From Lampropedia hyalina DSM 16112 (GTDB taxonomy: Bacteria > Pseudomonadota > Gammaproteobacteria > Burkholderiales > Burkholderiaceae_C): a stretch of 38,139 bases of DNA. Where the stretch lies: the NCBI RefSeq assembly GCF_900129055.1, contig NZ_FQUZ01000031.1, positions 1-38,139 of the forward strand, given 5' to 3'. Below, piece by piece: positions 1-10,336 of the stretch (position 1 is its first letter; the number at the start of each line of letters is the position of its first letter). A program made the translations under genes and the position numbers. Under the pieces are notes generated by a model that searched no databases, was not told the DNA's origin, and worked only from the letters and a program-made list of their open reading frames with translations.

Positions 1-1
1 C

Positions 2-271
2 GTGCCACCGAAGAACACCAGCAGAACCTGCCCGGAATGCGGCTGCGTCAGCAAAGACAACCGGCAAACGCAGGCGCGTTTTGCGTGTGTGGAATGCGGT
101 TACGAAGAAAACGCCGATGTGGTCGGCGCGATCAATGTCTTAAGGGCGGGACACGCCCGGTTAGCCTGTGGAGAGGACGTAAGCCCCGCCAAGCCTGCAA
201 AGGCAAGGTGCGCAGCCTCGGTGAAGCAGGAACCCACCGAAGCGACTCATACTGGCTTCGGGCCGGTATGA
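2..271 (+). CDS. tnpB: TnpB (IS605 OrfB) RNA-guided nuclease, C-terminal fragment
   Basis: Only the last ~89 residues are in the window; the gene starts upstream. The fragment has the four-cysteine zinc ribbon (CPECG and, 14 residues later, CVECG) inserted in the RuvC nuclease fold. It is followed by ENADVVGAINVL, which carries the last RuvC acidic residue (Asp in NADV). Both are diagnostic of TnpB. In this family TnpB is an RNA-guided DNA endonuclease, using an RNA transcribed from the 3' end of its own gene and the element's right end, and it helps the element persist after excision. The tail beyond NVLRAG is low-complexity and overlaps the predicted RNA. Whether the full gene is intact cannot be judged here. 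Confidence 0.85.
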   Translation: MPPKNTSRTCPECGCVSKDNRQTQARFACVECGYEENADVVGAINVLRAGHARLACGEDVSPAKPAKARCAASVKQEPTEATHTGFGPV

Positions 272-314
272 GCACCGTAGGAATCCCCTGACTTTGGGCA
301 GGGGTGGATGTCAA
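140..314 (+). ncRNA. putative omegaRNA (right-end RNA) of the TnpB element
   Basis: From about 140 to the element edge the + strand can form consecutive hairpins: GGGCG/CGCCC (144-148 with 154-158), TCGGTG/CACCGA (218-223 with 235-240), a 10-bp stem CTCATACTGG/CCGGTATGAG with one U-G pair (246-255 with 263-272), and the right-end hairpin (285-290 with 299-304). TnpB guide RNAs lie exactly here, overlapping the tnpB 3' end, with the guide read from flanking DNA, in this case starting about 315. The 5' boundary is a guess. Confidence 0.55.
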
Positions 315-704
315 GTGGTATGAATTCCCGTGTTTTTCCAACCAAATTTGTCATGAATTTTTCTTTTATATTTAAAAATTTTGTCAATAGGGTATACCCT
401 TTTAATTGTGATTGAGTTTGTTGTTATTTATAGAAATGCTAAGTATTCTCAATCAACTACAGGCTGTTTCGAAGCTTTGTGTTTTTGAAAAAGATGCTTG
501 AAGCATCCGCTAGAATACAGGCTCAAGCGTAACGGCAGCTTCGAGTTTGCTGGGATGCGCCTAGGTTTGGAGACCAAACTGGAAGATTTTTTACCAATTT
601 CTCCAGGCTTTTGAAAAATAAGAGTTACCGGTTTTGGCTGGTGGCATCATATAAAAACTCGGTTTCATTTTGCTGAAGCCGAAGTTAACACGGTATCCCT
701 TCAG
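315..704. other. AT-rich gap between IS end and nuoA, no gene seen
   Basis: There is no credible ORF or tRNA in these 390 bases. The first half (about 330-470) is much more AT-rich than the coding DNA. It contains a perfect 12-bp palindrome AGGGTATACCCT (389-400) and, further on, a perfect GATGCTT-G-AAGCATC inverted repeat (493-507). The nuo operon promoter should lie here. Confidence 0.6.
485..516 (+). promoter_or_regulatory. candidate nuo promoter with embedded palindrome
   Basis: TTGAAA (485-490) and TAGAAT (511-516) resemble -35 and -10 boxes, but the spacer is 20 bp rather than the usual 17, so this is weak. The inverted repeat GATGCTT-G-AAGCATC (493-507) fills the spacer. A regulator bound there could control or realign the promoter. 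The assignment rests on position and symmetry only. Confidence 0.3.
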
Positions 705-1064
705 ATGAATCTCGATCAATACATACCTGTTCTGCTGTTCATCCTGGTAGGCATGGCGGTCGGTGTCCTGCCATTGCTTCTTGGTTATGTGCTCGGCCCC
801 AACCGCCCGGATGAAGCAAAGAACTCTCCCTACGAGTGCGGTTTCGAGGCATTCGACGACGCGCGAATGAAGTTCGATGTTCGCTACTACCTCGTAGCCA
901 TCCTGTTTATTCTGTTTGATCTGGAAATCGCATTCCTCTTTCCCTGGGCTGTGGCCCTGCGTGATGTGGGGGTGGCTGGTTTCGTGGCTGTCCTGATTTT
1001 CCTGACGATTCTGGTCATTGGCTTTGCCTACGAATGGGCAAAAGGCGCGCTCACCTGGGAGTGA
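705..1064 (+). CDS. nuoA: NADH-quinone oxidoreductase subunit A
   Basis: NuoA is a small membrane subunit of complex I that helps bound the quinone chamber and the link between the peripheral arm and the membrane arm. The 119-residue protein has the family's three hydrophobic segments (about 8-30, 63-83, 90-110). Between the first two lies the signature loop, here containing [20 protein letters not shown], whose cysteine marks the quinone-site loop. The length is normal for the family. The start at 705 lacks a strong Shine-Dalgarno sequence, but it fits the usual N-terminus. It is the first gene of the operon, with nuoB 59 bp downstream. Confidence 0.97.
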   Translation: MNLDQYIPVLLFILVGMAVGVLPLLLGYVLGPNRPDEAKNSPYECGFEAFDDARMKFDVRYYLVAILFILFDLEIAFLFPWAVALRDVGVAGFVAVLIFLTILVIGFAYEWAKGALTWE

Positions 1065-1123
1065 AGGGTGGGGCGGCATGCCATCTGGCTGTCTCTGGAT
1101 TACTTGGGATTGAGGAGTGAAGA

Positions 1124-1603
1124 ATGATTGAAGGTGTGTTGAAGCAGGGCTTTGTGACCACCAGTTACGATACGGTGATCAACTGGGCCAAGACGGGTTC
1201 CATCTGGCCGATGACCTTCGGGCTGGCCTGTTGTGCGGTGGAAATGATGCATGTGGCGGCAGCGCGCTACGATCTGTCGCGTTTTGGTGCCGAAGTGTTT
1301 CGCGCCAGTCCGCGCCAAGCCGATCTGATGATTGTGGCGGGTACGCTGTGCAACAAGATGGCTCCGGCCCTGCGCAAGGTCTATGACCAGATGAGTGAGC
1401 CGCGCTGGGTGATTTCGATGGGGTCGTGTGCCAATGGCGGCGGATACTACCATTACAGCTATTCAGTGGTGCGTGGTTGCGATCGCGTGGTTCCGGTGGA
1501 TGTGTATGTGCCCGGCTGCCCACCCACGGCGGAAGCCCTGTTGTATGGAATCATCCAGTTGCAGCAGAAAATCAGGCGCACCAACACGATTGCGCGTGTG
1601 TAA
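1124..1603 (+). CDS. nuoB: NADH-quinone oxidoreductase subunit B
   Basis: NuoB carries the terminal 4Fe-4S cluster N2, which passes electrons to quinone at the foot of the peripheral arm. The cluster ligands are visible: the paired Cys36-Cys37 (LACCAVE), Cys102 (GSCANGG) and Cys132 (PGCPPT). The protein is 159 residues, the usual betaproteobacterial size. GAGGAG upstream of the ATG at 1124 is a good ribosome binding site. It sits between nuoA and nuoC, and its product docks directly with NuoC, NuoD and NuoI. Confidence 0.98.
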   Translation: MIEGVLKQGFVTTSYDTVINWAKTGSIWPMTFGLACCAVEMMHVAAARYDLSRFGAEVFRASPRQADLMIVAGTLCNKMAPALRKVYDQMSEPRWVISMGSCANGGGYYHYSYSVVRGCDRVVPVDVYVPGCPPTAEALLYGIIQLQQKIRRTNTIARV

Positions 1604-1624
1604 ATCTCGAAAGGTGGTTCTTTT

Positions 1625-2248
1625 ATGAATGCAGTCGGGGTCGCTCAGGAGATTATTCGTCCTGAGGTTCTTCAGGCGGTGATTGTCAGCGCGCTTGGCA
1701 GTCTGGCCAAGTCGGTCACTCTGGCGATTGACGAGGTGGTGGTAGATGTCGCTCCGGCCCATTACCTTGACGCGATGCGATGTTTGCGCACGGCCAGTGG
1801 TTGTCAGTTCGAGATGTTGGTCGATCTGTGTGGTGTGGATTATTCCGAATACCGCGATGGCCTGTGGGAAGGTGCGCGTTACGCCGTGGTCAGCCAGTTG
1901 CTGTCGGTCAATCTGAACCAGCGCGTGCGTGTGCGTGTGTTTGCACACGACGATGGCTTCCCGGTCGTGCCTTCGGTCACATCCATCTGGCGTTCTGCCG
2001 ATTGGTATGAGCGCGAGGCTTTCGATCTGTTTGGTATTGTTTTTGATGGGCACGACGATCTGCGCCGGATTCTGACGGACTATGGCTTCATCGGTCACCC
2101 ATTTCGCAAGGATTTCCCGCTTTCGGGGCATGTGGAAATGCGTTACGACGAGGAGCAGCGCAGGGTGGTGTACCAGCCCGTGACGATTGAGCCGCGTGAG
2201 ATTACGCCTCGAATCATTCGTGAAGACAAATACGGAGGCTTGCACTGA
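1625..2248 (+). CDS. nuoC: NADH-quinone oxidoreductase subunit C
   Basis: This is the 30-kDa subunit of the peripheral arm. It has no redox centre and supports NuoD and NuoB around the quinone site. The family signature is clear at about residues 123-160, running from [14 protein letters not shown] through RRILTDYG to GHPFRKDFP. At 207 residues it is a separate protein, not the NuoCD fusion of Escherichia coli, as expected for betaproteobacteria. AAAGGTGG about 10 bp before the ATG can serve as the ribosome binding site. The gap to nuoD is 30 bp. Confidence 0.98.
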   Translation: MNAVGVAQEIIRPEVLQAVIVSALGSLAKSVTLAIDEVVVDVAPAHYLDAMRCLRTASGCQFEMLVDLCGVDYSEYRDGLWEGARYAVVSQLLSVNLNQRVRVRVFAHDDGFPVVPSVTSIWRSADWYEREAFDLFGIVFDGHDDLRRILTDYGFIGHPFRKDFPLSGHVEMRYDEEQRRVVYQPVTIEPREITPRIIREDKYGGLH

Positions 2249-2278
2249 TGGGCTTGCGCACATGGGTGTGAATTAAAT

Positions 2279-3532
2279 ATGGCGGAAATCAAAAACTATT
2301 CTCTGAACTTCGGGCCGCAGCACCCTGCCGCCCACGGTGTGTTGCGCCTGGTTCTGGAGTTGGACGGGGAAGTGGTTCAGCGTGCGGATCCTCACATTGG
2401 CCTGTTGCACCGTGCCACCGAGAAGCTCGCGGAGCACAAGACCTTCATTCAGTCGCTGCCCTATATGGATCGGCTGGATTATGTGTCGATGATGTGTAAT
2501 GAACATGCCTACTGTCTGGCGGTGGAGAAACTGCTGGGTCTGGAAGTTCCATTGCGCGCGCAGTATATCCGAGTAATGTTCTCGGAAATTACCCGCATCA
2601 TGAATCACCTGATGTGGCTTGGGGGTAATGGCAACGATGCGGGCAGTTCCACAATCTTGATTTACGCCTTCCGTGAGCGCGAAGACCTGTTCGATATGTA
2701 TGAGGCGGTTTCGGGTGCGCGGATGCACGCGGCCTATTTCCGTCCAGGCGGGGTGTATCGTGATTTGCCCGATGCCATGCCCAAGTACCAGGCTTCCAAG
2801 GTTCGCAACGCGCGTGCCATTGCCGATCTGAACAAGAACCGCGAAGGCAGCCTGCTGGATTTCATTGAAGATTTCACCCAGCGTTTTCCCAAGTGCGTCG
2901 ATGAGTACGAGACCCTGCTGACCGATAACCGCATCTGGAAGCAGCGCACGGTGGGGATTGGCGTCGTCAGCCCCGAAGATGCCCTCAACCTGGGCTTGAC
3001 CGGCCCGATGTTGCGGGGTTCTGGCGTGGCCTGGGATTTGCGCAAGAAGCAGCCCTATGAGGTGTACGACCGGATGGATTTTGATATTCCGGTGGGGGTG
3101 ACGGGTGATTGCTATGACCGTTATCTGGTGCGCGTCCAGGAAATGCGCGAGTCCAATCGCATCATCAAGCAGTGTGTGGATTGGTTGCGTGCCAATCCAG
3201 GGCCTGTCATTACCGATAACCACAAGGTCGCACCGCCGCCGCGCAAGGACATGAAGTCCGGCATGGAAGACCTGATCCACCACTTCAAGCTTTTCACCGA
3301 AGGCTTCAAGGTTCCGGAAGGCGAGACCTATGCGGCCGTGGAGCACCCCAAGGGGGAGTTCGGCATTTATCTTGTCAGCGACGGAGCCAACAAACCATAC
3401 CGCCTGAAGATTCGGGCATCCGGTTTTGTGCATCTGTCGGCGATGGACGCACTGACGCGCGGCTACATGCTGTCTGATGCCGTGCTGATTCTGGGGTCGC
3501 TGGATATTGTGTTTGGGGAGGTCGATCGATGA
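2279..3532 (+). CDS. nuoD: NADH-quinone oxidoreductase subunit D
   Basis: This is the 49-kDa subunit, which together with NuoB forms the quinone-binding pocket. The protein is 417 residues. The conserved N-terminal stretch [15 protein letters not shown] (about 10-24) contains the His pair of the quinone-site loop, and the C-terminus DIVFGEVDR is the standard ending. The fold derives from the large subunit of NiFe hydrogenases but lacks their metal ligands. There is no strong Shine-Dalgarno sequence before the ATG at 2279. Its stop overlaps the nuoE start in an ATGA, which suggests translational coupling. Confidence 0.98.
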   Translation: MAEIKNYSLNFGPQHPAAHGVLRLVLELDGEVVQRADPHIGLLHRATEKLAEHKTFIQSLPYMDRLDYVSMMCNEHAYCLAVEKLLGLEVPLRAQYIRVMFSEITRIMNHLMWLGGNGNDAGSSTILIYAFREREDLFDMYEAVSGARMHAAYFRPGGVYRDLPDAMPKYQASKVRNARAIADLNKNREGSLLDFIEDFTQRFPKCVDEYETLLTDNRIWKQRTVGIGVVSPEDALNLGLTGPMLRGSGVAWDLRKKQPYEVYDRMDFDIPVGVTGDCYDRYLVRVQEMRESNRIIKQCVDWLRANPGPVITDNHKVAPPPRKDMKSGMEDLIHHFKLFTEGFKVPEGETYAAVEHPKGEFGIYLVSDGANKPYRLKIRASGFVHLSAMDALTRGYMLSDAVLILGSLDIVFGEVDR

Positions 3533-4020
3533 TTACCGAAGCAACCTTGGCACGTTTTGCCCGTGAGGTCGCCAAGTACCCGTCCGAGCGCAAGCAGTCG
3601 GCGGTGATGGCCTGTCTGTCGATTGTGCAGCAGGAGCAGGGCCATATCAGCCAGCAGAGCGAAGCGGTGATTGCGGAGTACCTGGAGATGCCGGAAATTG
3701 CGGTACACGAGGTGACCACGTTCTACAACATGTACAACCAGCATCCGGTGGGCAAGTACAAGCTGGCGGTGTGTACCAACCTGCCTTGCCAGTTGCGCGA
3801 TGGCAAGAAGGCCCTGGAGCATCTGGAGCAGAAGCTGGGCATTCAGATGGGTGAGACCACGGCCGATGGTCTGTTCACCTTGCAGCAGTGCGAATGCCTG
3901 GGGGCCTGTGCCGATGCGCCGGTCATGCTGGTGAACGACCGCGACATGTGCAGTTTCATGAGTAATGAGCGTCTGGAAGGACTGCTCGATGGCTTGCGTC
4001 AATTGGAGGGCACGAAATGA
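3529..4020 (+). CDS. nuoE: NADH-quinone oxidoreductase subunit E
   Basis: NuoE is the thioredoxin-fold subunit that holds the off-path 2Fe-2S cluster N1a next to the flavin. The four ligands are visible as Cys82-x4-Cys87 (VCTNLPC) and Cys123-x3-Cys127 (ECLGAC). It is 163 residues, the normal length. The gene overlaps nuoD and nuoF by ATGA at each end (3529-3532 and 4017-4020), so nuoD-E-F are probably translated in step. The product binds NuoF in the NADH-oxidising tip. Confidence 0.98.
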   Translation: MITEATLARFAREVAKYPSERKQSAVMACLSIVQQEQGHISQQSEAVIAEYLEMPEIAVHEVTTFYNMYNQHPVGKYKLAVCTNLPCQLRDGKKALEHLEQKLGIQMGETTADGLFTLQQCECLGACADAPVMLVNDRDMCSFMSNERLEGLLDGLRQLEGTK

Positions 4021-5366
4021 CCGCATTGCAGAGTGTGTTGCAGCCTTTCAAATCGACAGGCCAGGAAACGTGTTTTCACGATCGCCACATTGAGCCGCAG
4101 ATTTATGCGGGTCTGAACGGCAGCAACTGGCATATCGGAGATTACGAGGCGCGTGGCGGGTATCAGGCACTGCGCAAGATTCTGGGTAAGGATGGCGGTG
4201 CTGGCATGAGTCAGGACGAGATCATTGCCACCCTGAAGGAATCGGGTCTGCGCGGTCGGGGAGGGGCAGGCTTCCCCACGGGCTTGAAGTGGAGCTTCAT
4301 GCCGCGCAATTTCCCCGGACAGAAATATGTGGTCTGCAATTCCGATGAAGGCGAACCCGGAACATGCAAGGATCGTGACATTCTCATGTTCAATCCGCAT
4401 ATCGTGATTGAAGGCATGATTATTGGCGGTTACACGATGGGAGCCAGTGCCGGGTACAACTACATCCACGGCGAGATTTTCGAGGTGTACGAGCGTTTTG
4501 AGGCTGCCCTGGAAGAAGCGCGTGCCGCCGGGTATCTGGGTGATCGTATTCTGGACAGTGATTTCAGCTTCCAACTGCATGCCCACCACGGTTTTGGCGC
4601 GTACATCTGCGGCGAGGAAACCGCTTTGCTGGAGTCCCTGGAAGGCAAGAAAGGCCAGCCGCGCTTCAAGCCACCGTTCCCGGCCAGCTTCGGCCTGTTC
4701 GGCAAGCCCACCACCATCAACAACACGGAGACCTTTGGCGCGGTTCCCTGGATCATCCGCAATGGTGGCAAAGCCTATCTGGAATGCGGCAAGCCCAACA
4801 ACGGCGGAACCAAGATTTATTCTGTCAGCGGTGATGTGCAACGCCCTGGAAACTATGAGATTCCAATGGGCACGCCATTCTCGACCCTGCTGGAGCTGGC
4901 GGGTGGCATGCGCCCCGGCCGCAGCCTCAAGGCGGTGATTCCGGGTGGCTCGTCCTCGCCGGTGTTGCCAGCGGCCATCATGAACGAATGCACGATGGAT
5001 TACGACTCGATCGCCAAGGCAGGTTCCATGCTGGGTTCGGGCGCGCTCATCGTCATGGACGACAGCCGCTGCATGGTCGAGAGTCTGGCACGCCTGTCGT
5101 ATTTCTATGCACACGAGTCCTGTGGACAATGCACGCCCTGCCGGGAAGGAACCGGCTGGCTCTCGCGTGTGGTGCATCGCATTCTCAATGGGCAGGGCAG
5201 GCCGGGTGATCTGGAACTGCTGGACAACGTGGCGGGCAATATCCAGGGGCGCACCATCTGCGCGCTGGGTGATGCAGCGGCCATGCCGGTGCGTGCCATG
5301 CTGAAGCATTTCAGACACGAGTTCGAGGCCATGATCGTCGAGGCGCAGTCTCGGCTGGCCGCCTGA
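4017..5366 (+). CDS. nuoF: NADH-quinone oxidoreductase subunit F (FMN, NADH site)
   Basis: NuoF oxidises NADH and passes electrons through FMN to the 4Fe-4S cluster N3. The glycine-rich FMN/NADH loop [11 protein letters not shown] starts at Arg79. N3 ligands are Cys369, Cys372 and Cys375 (ESCGQCTPC) plus Cys415 (TICALGD). The SLBB domain and the helical cluster domain follow in the usual order over 449 residues. The start is coupled to nuoE by ATGA. nuoG follows after 11 bp, with GGAGAG as its ribosome binding site. Confidence 0.98.
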   Translation: MTALQSVLQPFKSTGQETCFHDRHIEPQIYAGLNGSNWHIGDYEARGGYQALRKILGKDGGAGMSQDEIIATLKESGLRGRGGAGFPTGLKWSFMPRNFPGQKYVVCNSDEGEPGTCKDRDILMFNPHIVIEGMIIGGYTMGASAGYNYIHGEIFEVYERFEAALEEARAAGYLGDRILDSDFSFQLHAHHGFGAYICGEETALLESLEGKKGQPRFKPPFPASFGLFGKPTTINNTETFGAVPWIIRNGGKAYLECGKPNNGGTKIYSVSGDVQRPGNYEIPMGTPFSTLLELAGGMRPGRSLKAVIPGGSSSPVLPAAIMNECTMDYDSIAKAGSMLGSGALIVMDDSRCMVESLARLSYFYAHESCGQCTPCREGTGWLSRVVHRILNGQGRPGDLELLDNVAGNIQGRTICALGDAAAMPVRAMLKHFRHEFEAMIVEAQSRLAA

Positions 5367-5377
5367 AGGAGAGATGA

Positions 5378-7570
5378 ATGGTTGAAATCGAACTGGACGG
5401 ACGCAAAGTCGAGATCATCGAAGGCAGCATGATCATGCACGCTGCCGAAAAGTCGGGAACCTATATCCCGCATTTCTGCTACCACAAGAAGCTCTCCATT
5501 GCTGCCAACTGTCGCATGTGTCTGGTGGAAGTGGAAAAAGCCCCGAAGCCTCTGCCGGCTTGCGCCACGCCAGTGACGCAGGGCATGATCGTGCGCACCA
5601 ACAGCGAGAGGGCAGCGCAGGCGCAGAAATCGGTGATGGAGTTCCTGCTCATCAACCACCCGCTGGATTGCCCGATCTGCGATCAGGGGGGTGAATGTCA
5701 GCTTCAGGACCTGGCAGTGGGCTACGGCGGCAACACCTCGCGCTATCAGGAAGAAAAGCGCGTCGTTTTTCACAAGGACGTGGGGCCGCTCATTTCCATG
5801 GAAGAAATGAGTCGCTGCATTCAATGCACCCGTTGCGTGCGCTTTGGCCAGGAAGTGGCCGGCGTGATGGAGCTGGGCATGATCAACCGGGGGGAGCATT
5901 CGGAAATCACCACGGTCAAGGGCGACACGGTGGATTCCGAGCTTTCGGGTAACATGATCGATGTGTGCCCGGTGGGCGCATTGACCAGCAAGCCGTTCCG
6001 CTACAGTGCCCGTACCTGGGAGCTGTCGCGCCGCAAGTCGGTCAGTCCGCACGATTCGACGGGCGCGAACCTGATCGTGCAGGTCAAGAACCACAAGGTC
6101 ATGCGTGTGTTGCCGTTCGAGAACGAGGCCGTCAATGAGTGCTGGATTGCCGACCGCGACCGCTTTTCCTACGAAGCCCTCAATGGCCCGGAACGGCTCA
6201 CCAAGCCCCAGATCAAGCAGGGTGGCCAGTGGATCGAGACCGACTGGCAGACTGCATTGGAATATGTGGCTACCAGCCTGAAGAAAATCACCGCACAGCA
6301 TGGCAAGAACAGCCTGGGCGCGCTGGTCAGCCCCCACAGCACCCTGGAGGAGCTGTACCTGACCAAGGAACTGCTGCGTGGCATGGGCAGTGGCAATATC
6401 GACTATCGTCTGCGCCATGCAGACTTCACGCCTGCACAGGGAATCCGCTGGCTGGGCGCGTCGATTGCCTCGCTTTCCACAGTGGAGCAGGCCCTGGTGG
6501 TCGGCTCCAATGTGCGCAAGGATCATCCGCTGTTTGCCCAGCGTCTGCGTCAGGCGGCACAGCATGGAGCCAGAATCTATTCGCTCAACGAGCATGTGTA
6601 CGACTGGGCCATGCCGGTGGCACAGAGCTGGCAGGTGGCCAGCCAGGAATGGTTGCAGGCCCTGGCCAGTCTGGCCGCTGCGATTGCCGCCGAGAAGGGC
6701 ATTGCAGCACCGCTGGCCGATGCCCAGGATGTCGATCTCTATCGCCCAACGGCCAGCAACTGGATTGCGGGTTCCGGCAGCAAGGTCATTTTGCTGGGCA
6801 ATGCAGCAGCACACCACGAGCAGGCCACGCAATTGCTGGCCCTGGCCAACTGGATTGCGACCGAAACCGGCGCGAAAGTCGGTTATCTGACAGAAGCAGC
6901 CAACACCGTGGGTGCGCAATGGGTGGGAGCCGTGCCGGGAGCCAGTGATCTGCATGCCACGCAAATGCTCTCGGGTGCGCTCAAGGCGGTCATCCTGCTG
7001 GGCAATGAGCCGGAATTCGATTCTGCATTGGGTGCCAAGGCCAAGGAAGGCTTGGCCAAGGCCGATATGGTGATCTCTCTCAGCCCGTTCAAGGCCAATC
7101 TGGACTGCTGCGATGTGCTGCTGCCGGTGTCGCCATTCACCGAGACATCGGGCACCTTTGTCAATGCAGAGGGCCGTGTCCAGGGCTTTCACGCCGTGGT
7201 GCGTCCATTGGGCGAAACCCGCCCTGCCTGGAAGGTGTTGCGCGTGCTGGGCAATCTGCTGGGCGTGCATGGGTTTGATTTTGAGTCGTCGCAGGAAGTG
7301 CTGAATCGCTTTGCCGGGGGCGAAGTGCCAGCTTTTGTTCCGGCAGAGCGACTGGGCAATCAGGCTGGCGGTGTCGTGGGCAACTGGCAGCCGGTGGTCG
7401 GCGTGCCTGCTGTGGCCACCATCTACCAGCTCGATGGCACCGTGCGCCGTGCTCCGGCATTGCAGCAGACTTCCGATGCCCTGCGTGGCGCATTGGTGGG
7501 TTTGCCCGATGAACCGTTGCTGGACAAGAAGAGCGGTGCGACCCCTGCGTTGGAAGGAGTGCAGGCATGA
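5378..7570 (+). CDS. nuoG: NADH-quinone oxidoreductase subunit G
   Basis: This is the large iron-sulfur subunit of the peripheral arm. The N-terminal ferredoxin domain has N1b ligands Cys34, Cys45, Cys48 and Cys62. N5 has His94, Cys98, Cys101 and Cys107 ([14 protein letters not shown]). N4 has Cys147, Cys150, Cys153 and Cys197. The rest is a molybdopterin-oxidoreductase-like domain with no sign of a bound molybdenum centre. At 730 residues it is somewhat shorter than the ~775 I recall for many Burkholderiales, the difference lying in the variable C-terminal half. Its stop overlaps the nuoH start by ATGA. A very long antisense frame opposite this gene is a GC-content artefact. Confidence 0.98.
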   Translation: MVEIELDGRKVEIIEGSMIMHAAEKSGTYIPHFCYHKKLSIAANCRMCLVEVEKAPKPLPACATPVTQGMIVRTNSERAAQAQKSVMEFLLINHPLDCPICDQGGECQLQDLAVGYGGNTSRYQEEKRVVFHKDVGPLISMEEMSRCIQCTRCVRFGQEVAGVMELGMINRGEHSEITTVKGDTVDSELSGNMIDVCPVGALTSKPFRYSARTWELSRRKSVSPHDSTGANLIVQVKNHKVMRVLPFENEAVNECWIADRDRFSYEALNGPERLTKPQIKQGGQWIETDWQTALEYVATSLKKITAQHGKNSLGALVSPHSTLEELYLTKELLRGMGSGNIDYRLRHADFTPAQGIRWLGASIASLSTVEQALVVGSNVRKDHPLFAQRLRQAAQHGARIYSLNEHVYDWAMPVAQSWQVASQEWLQALASLAAAIAAEKGIAAPLADAQDVDLYRPTASNWIAGSGSKVILLGNAAAHHEQATQLLALANWIATETGAKVGYLTEAANTVGAQWVGAVPGASDLHATQMLSGALKAVILLGNEPEFDSALGAKAKEGLAKADMVISLSPFKANLDCCDVLLPVSPFTETSGTFVNAEGRVQGFHAVVRPLGETRPAWKVLRVLGNLLGVHGFDFESSQEVLNRFAGGEVPAFVPAERLGNQAGGVVGNWQPVVGVPAVATIYQLDGTVRRAPALQQTSDALRGALVGLPDEPLLDKKSGATPALEGVQA

Positions 7571-8643
7571 TTGATGCGTTGTATAACGGTGGCCTCGGAC
7601 TGATCGGGGCCTCCTGGTGGAGCGGGCTTGCCTGGCCGGTGATCTGGAATCTGCTGAAGATCGTGGCCATCGTGGCTCCCCTGATGATTGCCGTGGCCTA
7701 TCTGACGCTGTGGGAGCGCAAGCTGCTGGGCTATATGCAGGTGCGGCACGGCCCGAACCGGCTGGGCCCCTGGGGGTTGCTGCAACCGATGGCCGATGGC
7801 CTGAAGCTGCTGACCAAGGAACTGATTCGCCCCACGGCATCCAGCTATCGCCTGTTCCTGCTGGGGCCGGTCATGGCCATCATGCCCGCGCTGGCTGCCT
7901 GGGTGGTGATTCCTTTCGGCCCTGAAATGGCCCTGGCGAACGTCCATGCAGGCATTCTGCTGGTCATGGCGATCACATCGATTGAAGTCTATGGGGTCAT
8001 CATTGCCGGCTGGGCCTCCAACTCCAAGTACCCGTTCCTCGGGGCCATCCGTGCTTCTGCGCAGATGATCAGCTACGAAATCGCGCTGGGTTTCTGTTTC
8101 CTCGCCGTGGTCATGGTCACGGGCAGCATGAATCTGACCGACATCGTCACCTCGCAGGAGCAGGGGCGGTTCGTCGGCATGGGACTGAACTTCCTGTCGT
8201 GGAACTGGCTGCCGCTGCTGCCGCTGTTCGTGGTGTACATGATTTCCGTGGTGGCCGAAACCAACCGCCACCCCTTCGACATGGTCGAAAGCGAGGCCGA
8301 AATCGTCGCCGGTCACATGGTGGAATATTCCGGCATGGGTTTTGCCATCTTCTTCCTGGCGGAATACGCCAGCATGTGGCTGGTGTCTTTCCTGGCGGCC
8401 GTTCTGTTCCTTGGGGGCTGGGCTGCACCGGTGGCATTCCTGGACTTCATCCCGGGCTGGATCTGGCTGTTCCTCAAGGCCGGGCTGATCGTGAGCTGGT
8501 TCATCTGGATTCGTGCGACCTTCCCGCGCTTCCGTTATGACCAGGTGATGCGCCTGGGCTGGAAAATCTTCATTCCACTCACGCTGGTGTGGGTGGTCGT
8601 GGTCGGGGCTTGGCTGTTTTCGCCCTGGAATATCTGGAATTGA
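7567..8643 (+). CDS. nuoH: NADH-quinone oxidoreductase subunit H
   Basis: NuoH is the membrane subunit that forms much of the quinone tunnel and the first part of the proton path. It has 358 residues with about eight hydrophobic helices. Conserved features include [37 protein letters not shown] near residues 38-75 and the acidic loop [26 protein letters not shown] near 230-256, both hallmarks of the family. It is coupled to nuoG by a 4-bp overlap, and the next gene begins 11 bp downstream. Confidence 0.98.
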   Translation: MIDALYNGGLGLIGASWWSGLAWPVIWNLLKIVAIVAPLMIAVAYLTLWERKLLGYMQVRHGPNRLGPWGLLQPMADGLKLLTKELIRPTASSYRLFLLGPVMAIMPALAAWVVIPFGPEMALANVHAGILLVMAITSIEVYGVIIAGWASNSKYPFLGAIRASAQMISYEIALGFCFLAVVMVTGSMNLTDIVTSQEQGRFVGMGLNFLSWNWLPLLPLFVVYMISVVAETNRHPFDMVESEAEIVAGHMVEYSGMGFAIFFLAEYASMWLVSFLAAVLFLGGWAAPVAFLDFIPGWIWLFLKAGLIVSWFIWIRATFPRFRYDQVMRLGWKIFIPLTLVWVVVVGAWLFSPWNIWN

Positions 8644-8654
8644 GAGGCGATAAC

Positions 8655-9215
8655 ATGGCTCAAGCTGCTGTTACACCAACGTCCCATCAACAGACCGCCA
8701 AGGCGCAGAATGTTGCGCCACGGAATGCCTTCAATCTGGCAGACTTTTTCAAGAGCTTTCTGCTGTGGGAGCTTTTCAAGGGCATGGCCCTGACGGGGCG
8801 TTACACCTTCCGCCGCAAGGTCACGGTGATGTTCCCCGAGGAGAAGACACCGCTGTCGCCGCGTTTTCGGGGGTTGCATGCGCTGCGCCGCTATGAAAAT
8901 GGCGAGGAACGCTGCATTGCCTGCAAACTGTGCGAGGCGGTGTGCCCGGCGATGGCCATCACCATCGAGTCGGATGTGCGCGATGACGGTTCGCGCCGCA
9001 CCACGCGCTACGACATCGATCTGACCAAGTGCATTTTCTGCGGCTTCTGCGAAGAAAGCTGCCCGGTCGATTCGATTGTGGAAACGCATATCCTGGAATA
9101 CCACGGTGAGAAGCGCGGTGATCTGTATTTCACCAAGGAAATGCTGCTGGCAGTGGGCGACCGCTACGAGAAGGAAATCGCTGCCAACAAGGCCGCCGAT
9201 GCCCCTTATCGCTGA
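8655..9215 (+). CDS. nuoI: NADH-quinone oxidoreductase subunit I
   Basis: NuoI is a ferredoxin-like subunit with two 4Fe-4S clusters, N6a and N6b, on the electron path to N2. The ligands are Cys87, Cys90, Cys93, Cys97 and Cys126, Cys129, Cys132, Cys136. I place the start at the ATG at 8655 (GAGGCGA just upstream), giving 186 residues; the frame is open further upstream but that part lies inside nuoH. The first ~25 residues (Ala/Gln/Thr-rich) are an extension compared with the ~162-residue proteins common in Burkholderiales. An internal start cannot be excluded. Confidence 0.96.
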   Translation: MAQAAVTPTSHQQTAKAQNVAPRNAFNLADFFKSFLLWELFKGMALTGRYTFRRKVTVMFPEEKTPLSPRFRGLHALRRYENGEERCIACKLCEAVCPAMAITIESDVRDDGSRRTTRYDIDLTKCIFCGFCEESCPVDSIVETHILEYHGEKRGDLYFTKEMLLAVGDRYEKEIAANKAADAPYR

Positions 9216-9358
9216 TAACGGGAAACAGGGCGGGCCTGGTCAAGGCGAAAGTTTTGCAAGGATTCGATGGAGCATGTACCGGATGCCGTGCGCTGTACGC
9301 AAGGAGCGGCAGGGGATTCGGTGGATGTGCGCAGACCTAACCAGAAAAGAAGTGTCTC

Positions 9359-10006
9359 ATGGACGTTAGAAACGTTTTCTTTTACCTCTTCGCGGCATTG
9401 TTGCTGTTTGCCGCGTTGCGGGTCATTACCGCGCGCAACCCGGTTCACGCGGTGCTCTATCTGATTTTTGCCTTCTCGCAGGCCGCCGGTATCTGGCTGC
9501 TGATGCGTGCCGAATTCCTGGCCATTCTGCTGGTGATGGTCTATCTGGGGGCGGTGATGGTGCTGTTCCTGTTCGTGGTGATGATGCTGGACATCCGCAT
9601 CGAGCGCGCCGAGGGAGCCATCAGGAAAAACCTGCCGATGGCACTGCTGATTTTTGCTGTCGTGGTGTTCGAGATGGTGGCGGTGCTCTGGGTGGGCTTC
9701 CCCGAAACCAATGCAGCCGGTGAACTGCTGGCGGTGAACCCCGACTACAACAACACCCGCGAGCTGGGCAAGCTGATGTACACCGAGTACCTGCTGCCGA
9801 TTCAGGTTGCTGGCGTGATTCTGCTGGTGGGCATGATTGCCGCGATCGCGCTGACCTTGCGCACCCGCAAGGACACCAAGATCATCGACCCTGCATTGCA
9901 GATTCAAGTGAAGGCCAGCGAGCGTGTGCGCATTGTGTCCATGCCTGCCACTCGCAAGGCTGTGGCGAACGCAGAGACGGCTGCGGCCGAGGAGATCAAG
10001 TCATGA
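9359..10006 (+). CDS. nuoJ: NADH-quinone oxidoreductase subunit J
   Basis: NuoJ is a membrane subunit with about five helices next to NuoK and NuoA, and part of the proton-coupling path. The motif [26 protein letters not shown] (about residues 57-82) is typical and includes the pi-bulge helix. It is 215 residues long. AAGAAG before the ATG at 9359 is a fair ribosome binding site. The 143-bp gap from nuoI is the largest inside the operon and I see no gene in it. The stop overlaps the nuoK start by ATGA. Confidence 0.97.
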   Translation: MDVRNVFFYLFAALLLFAALRVITARNPVHAVLYLIFAFSQAAGIWLLMRAEFLAILLVMVYLGAVMVLFLFVVMMLDIRIERAEGAIRKNLPMALLIFAVVVFEMVAVLWVGFPETNAAGELLAVNPDYNNTRELGKLMYTEYLLPIQVAGVILLVGMIAAIALTLRTRKDTKIIDPALQIQVKASERVRIVSMPATRKAVANAETAAAEEIKS

Positions 10007-10311
10007 CCTTGTCATTGGGACATTTTCTGTCGGTAGGGGCGATTCTGTTCGCGCTGGCGGTTGTGGGCATTTTCCTCAACCGCAAGAACCTGATTGTGCT
10101 GCTGATGGCCATCGAACTGATGCTGCTGGCCGTGAACATGAACTTCGTGGCGTTCTCCTATTACCTGGGTGACATGCACGGCCAGATCTTCGTGTTTTTC
10201 ATCATGACCGTGGCCGCTGCCGAGGCCGCCATTGGCCTGGCGATTCTGGTGCAGTTGTTCCGCAGCCGTGCAAGCATCAGCGCGGATGAGCTGAACGTCC
10301 TCAGAGGTTGA
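10003..10311 (+). CDS. nuoK: NADH-quinone oxidoreductase subunit K
   Basis: NuoK is a small three-helix antiporter-like subunit (MrpC homologue). The two membrane glutamates important for proton pumping are visible in [14 protein letters not shown] (second helix) and [13 protein letters not shown] (third helix). At 102 residues it has the family's standard length. It overlaps nuoJ by 4 bp. nuoL follows after 25 bp with a GGAAGG-type ribosome binding site. Confidence 0.97.
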   Translation: MTLSLGHFLSVGAILFALAVVGIFLNRKNLIVLLMAIELMLLAVNMNFVAFSYYLGDMHGQIFVFFIMTVAAAEAAIGLAILVQLFRSRASISADELNVLRG

Positions 10312-10336
10312 GAAAAGGTTACGGAAGGTTGTCACG

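Larger units (their letters stand above)
1..314 (+). mobile_element. right end of an IS200/IS605-family element (partial)
   Basis: The window opens inside the element. It contains the C-terminus of TnpB followed by a right end with a terminal hairpin: CCCCTG at 285-290 pairs with CAGGGG at 299-304 around an 8-nt loop. The closing string GGATGTCAA at 306-314 is like the right ends I know from this family. IS200/IS605 elements have subterminal hairpins instead of terminal inverted repeats and make no target duplication, so the exact edge (about 314) is inferred. The left end, and any tnpA, lie outside the window. Confidence 0.75.

Noticed and set aside
315-704. Possible tRNA-Leu before nuoA, common in relatives
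   Set aside because: I found no acceptor/anticodon cloverleaf and no terminal CCA in this gap; the IS end may have displaced it.
5105-7840. 911-codon open frame on the minus strand opposite nuoF/nuoG
   Set aside because: It is antisense to a clearly conserved nuoG, its translation shows no family motif, and long antisense frames are common in GC-rich genes because stop codons are rare.
9216-9358. Possible small gene in the nuoI-nuoJ gap
   Set aside because: The short frames there have no ribosome binding site, no motif and no hydrophobic segment.
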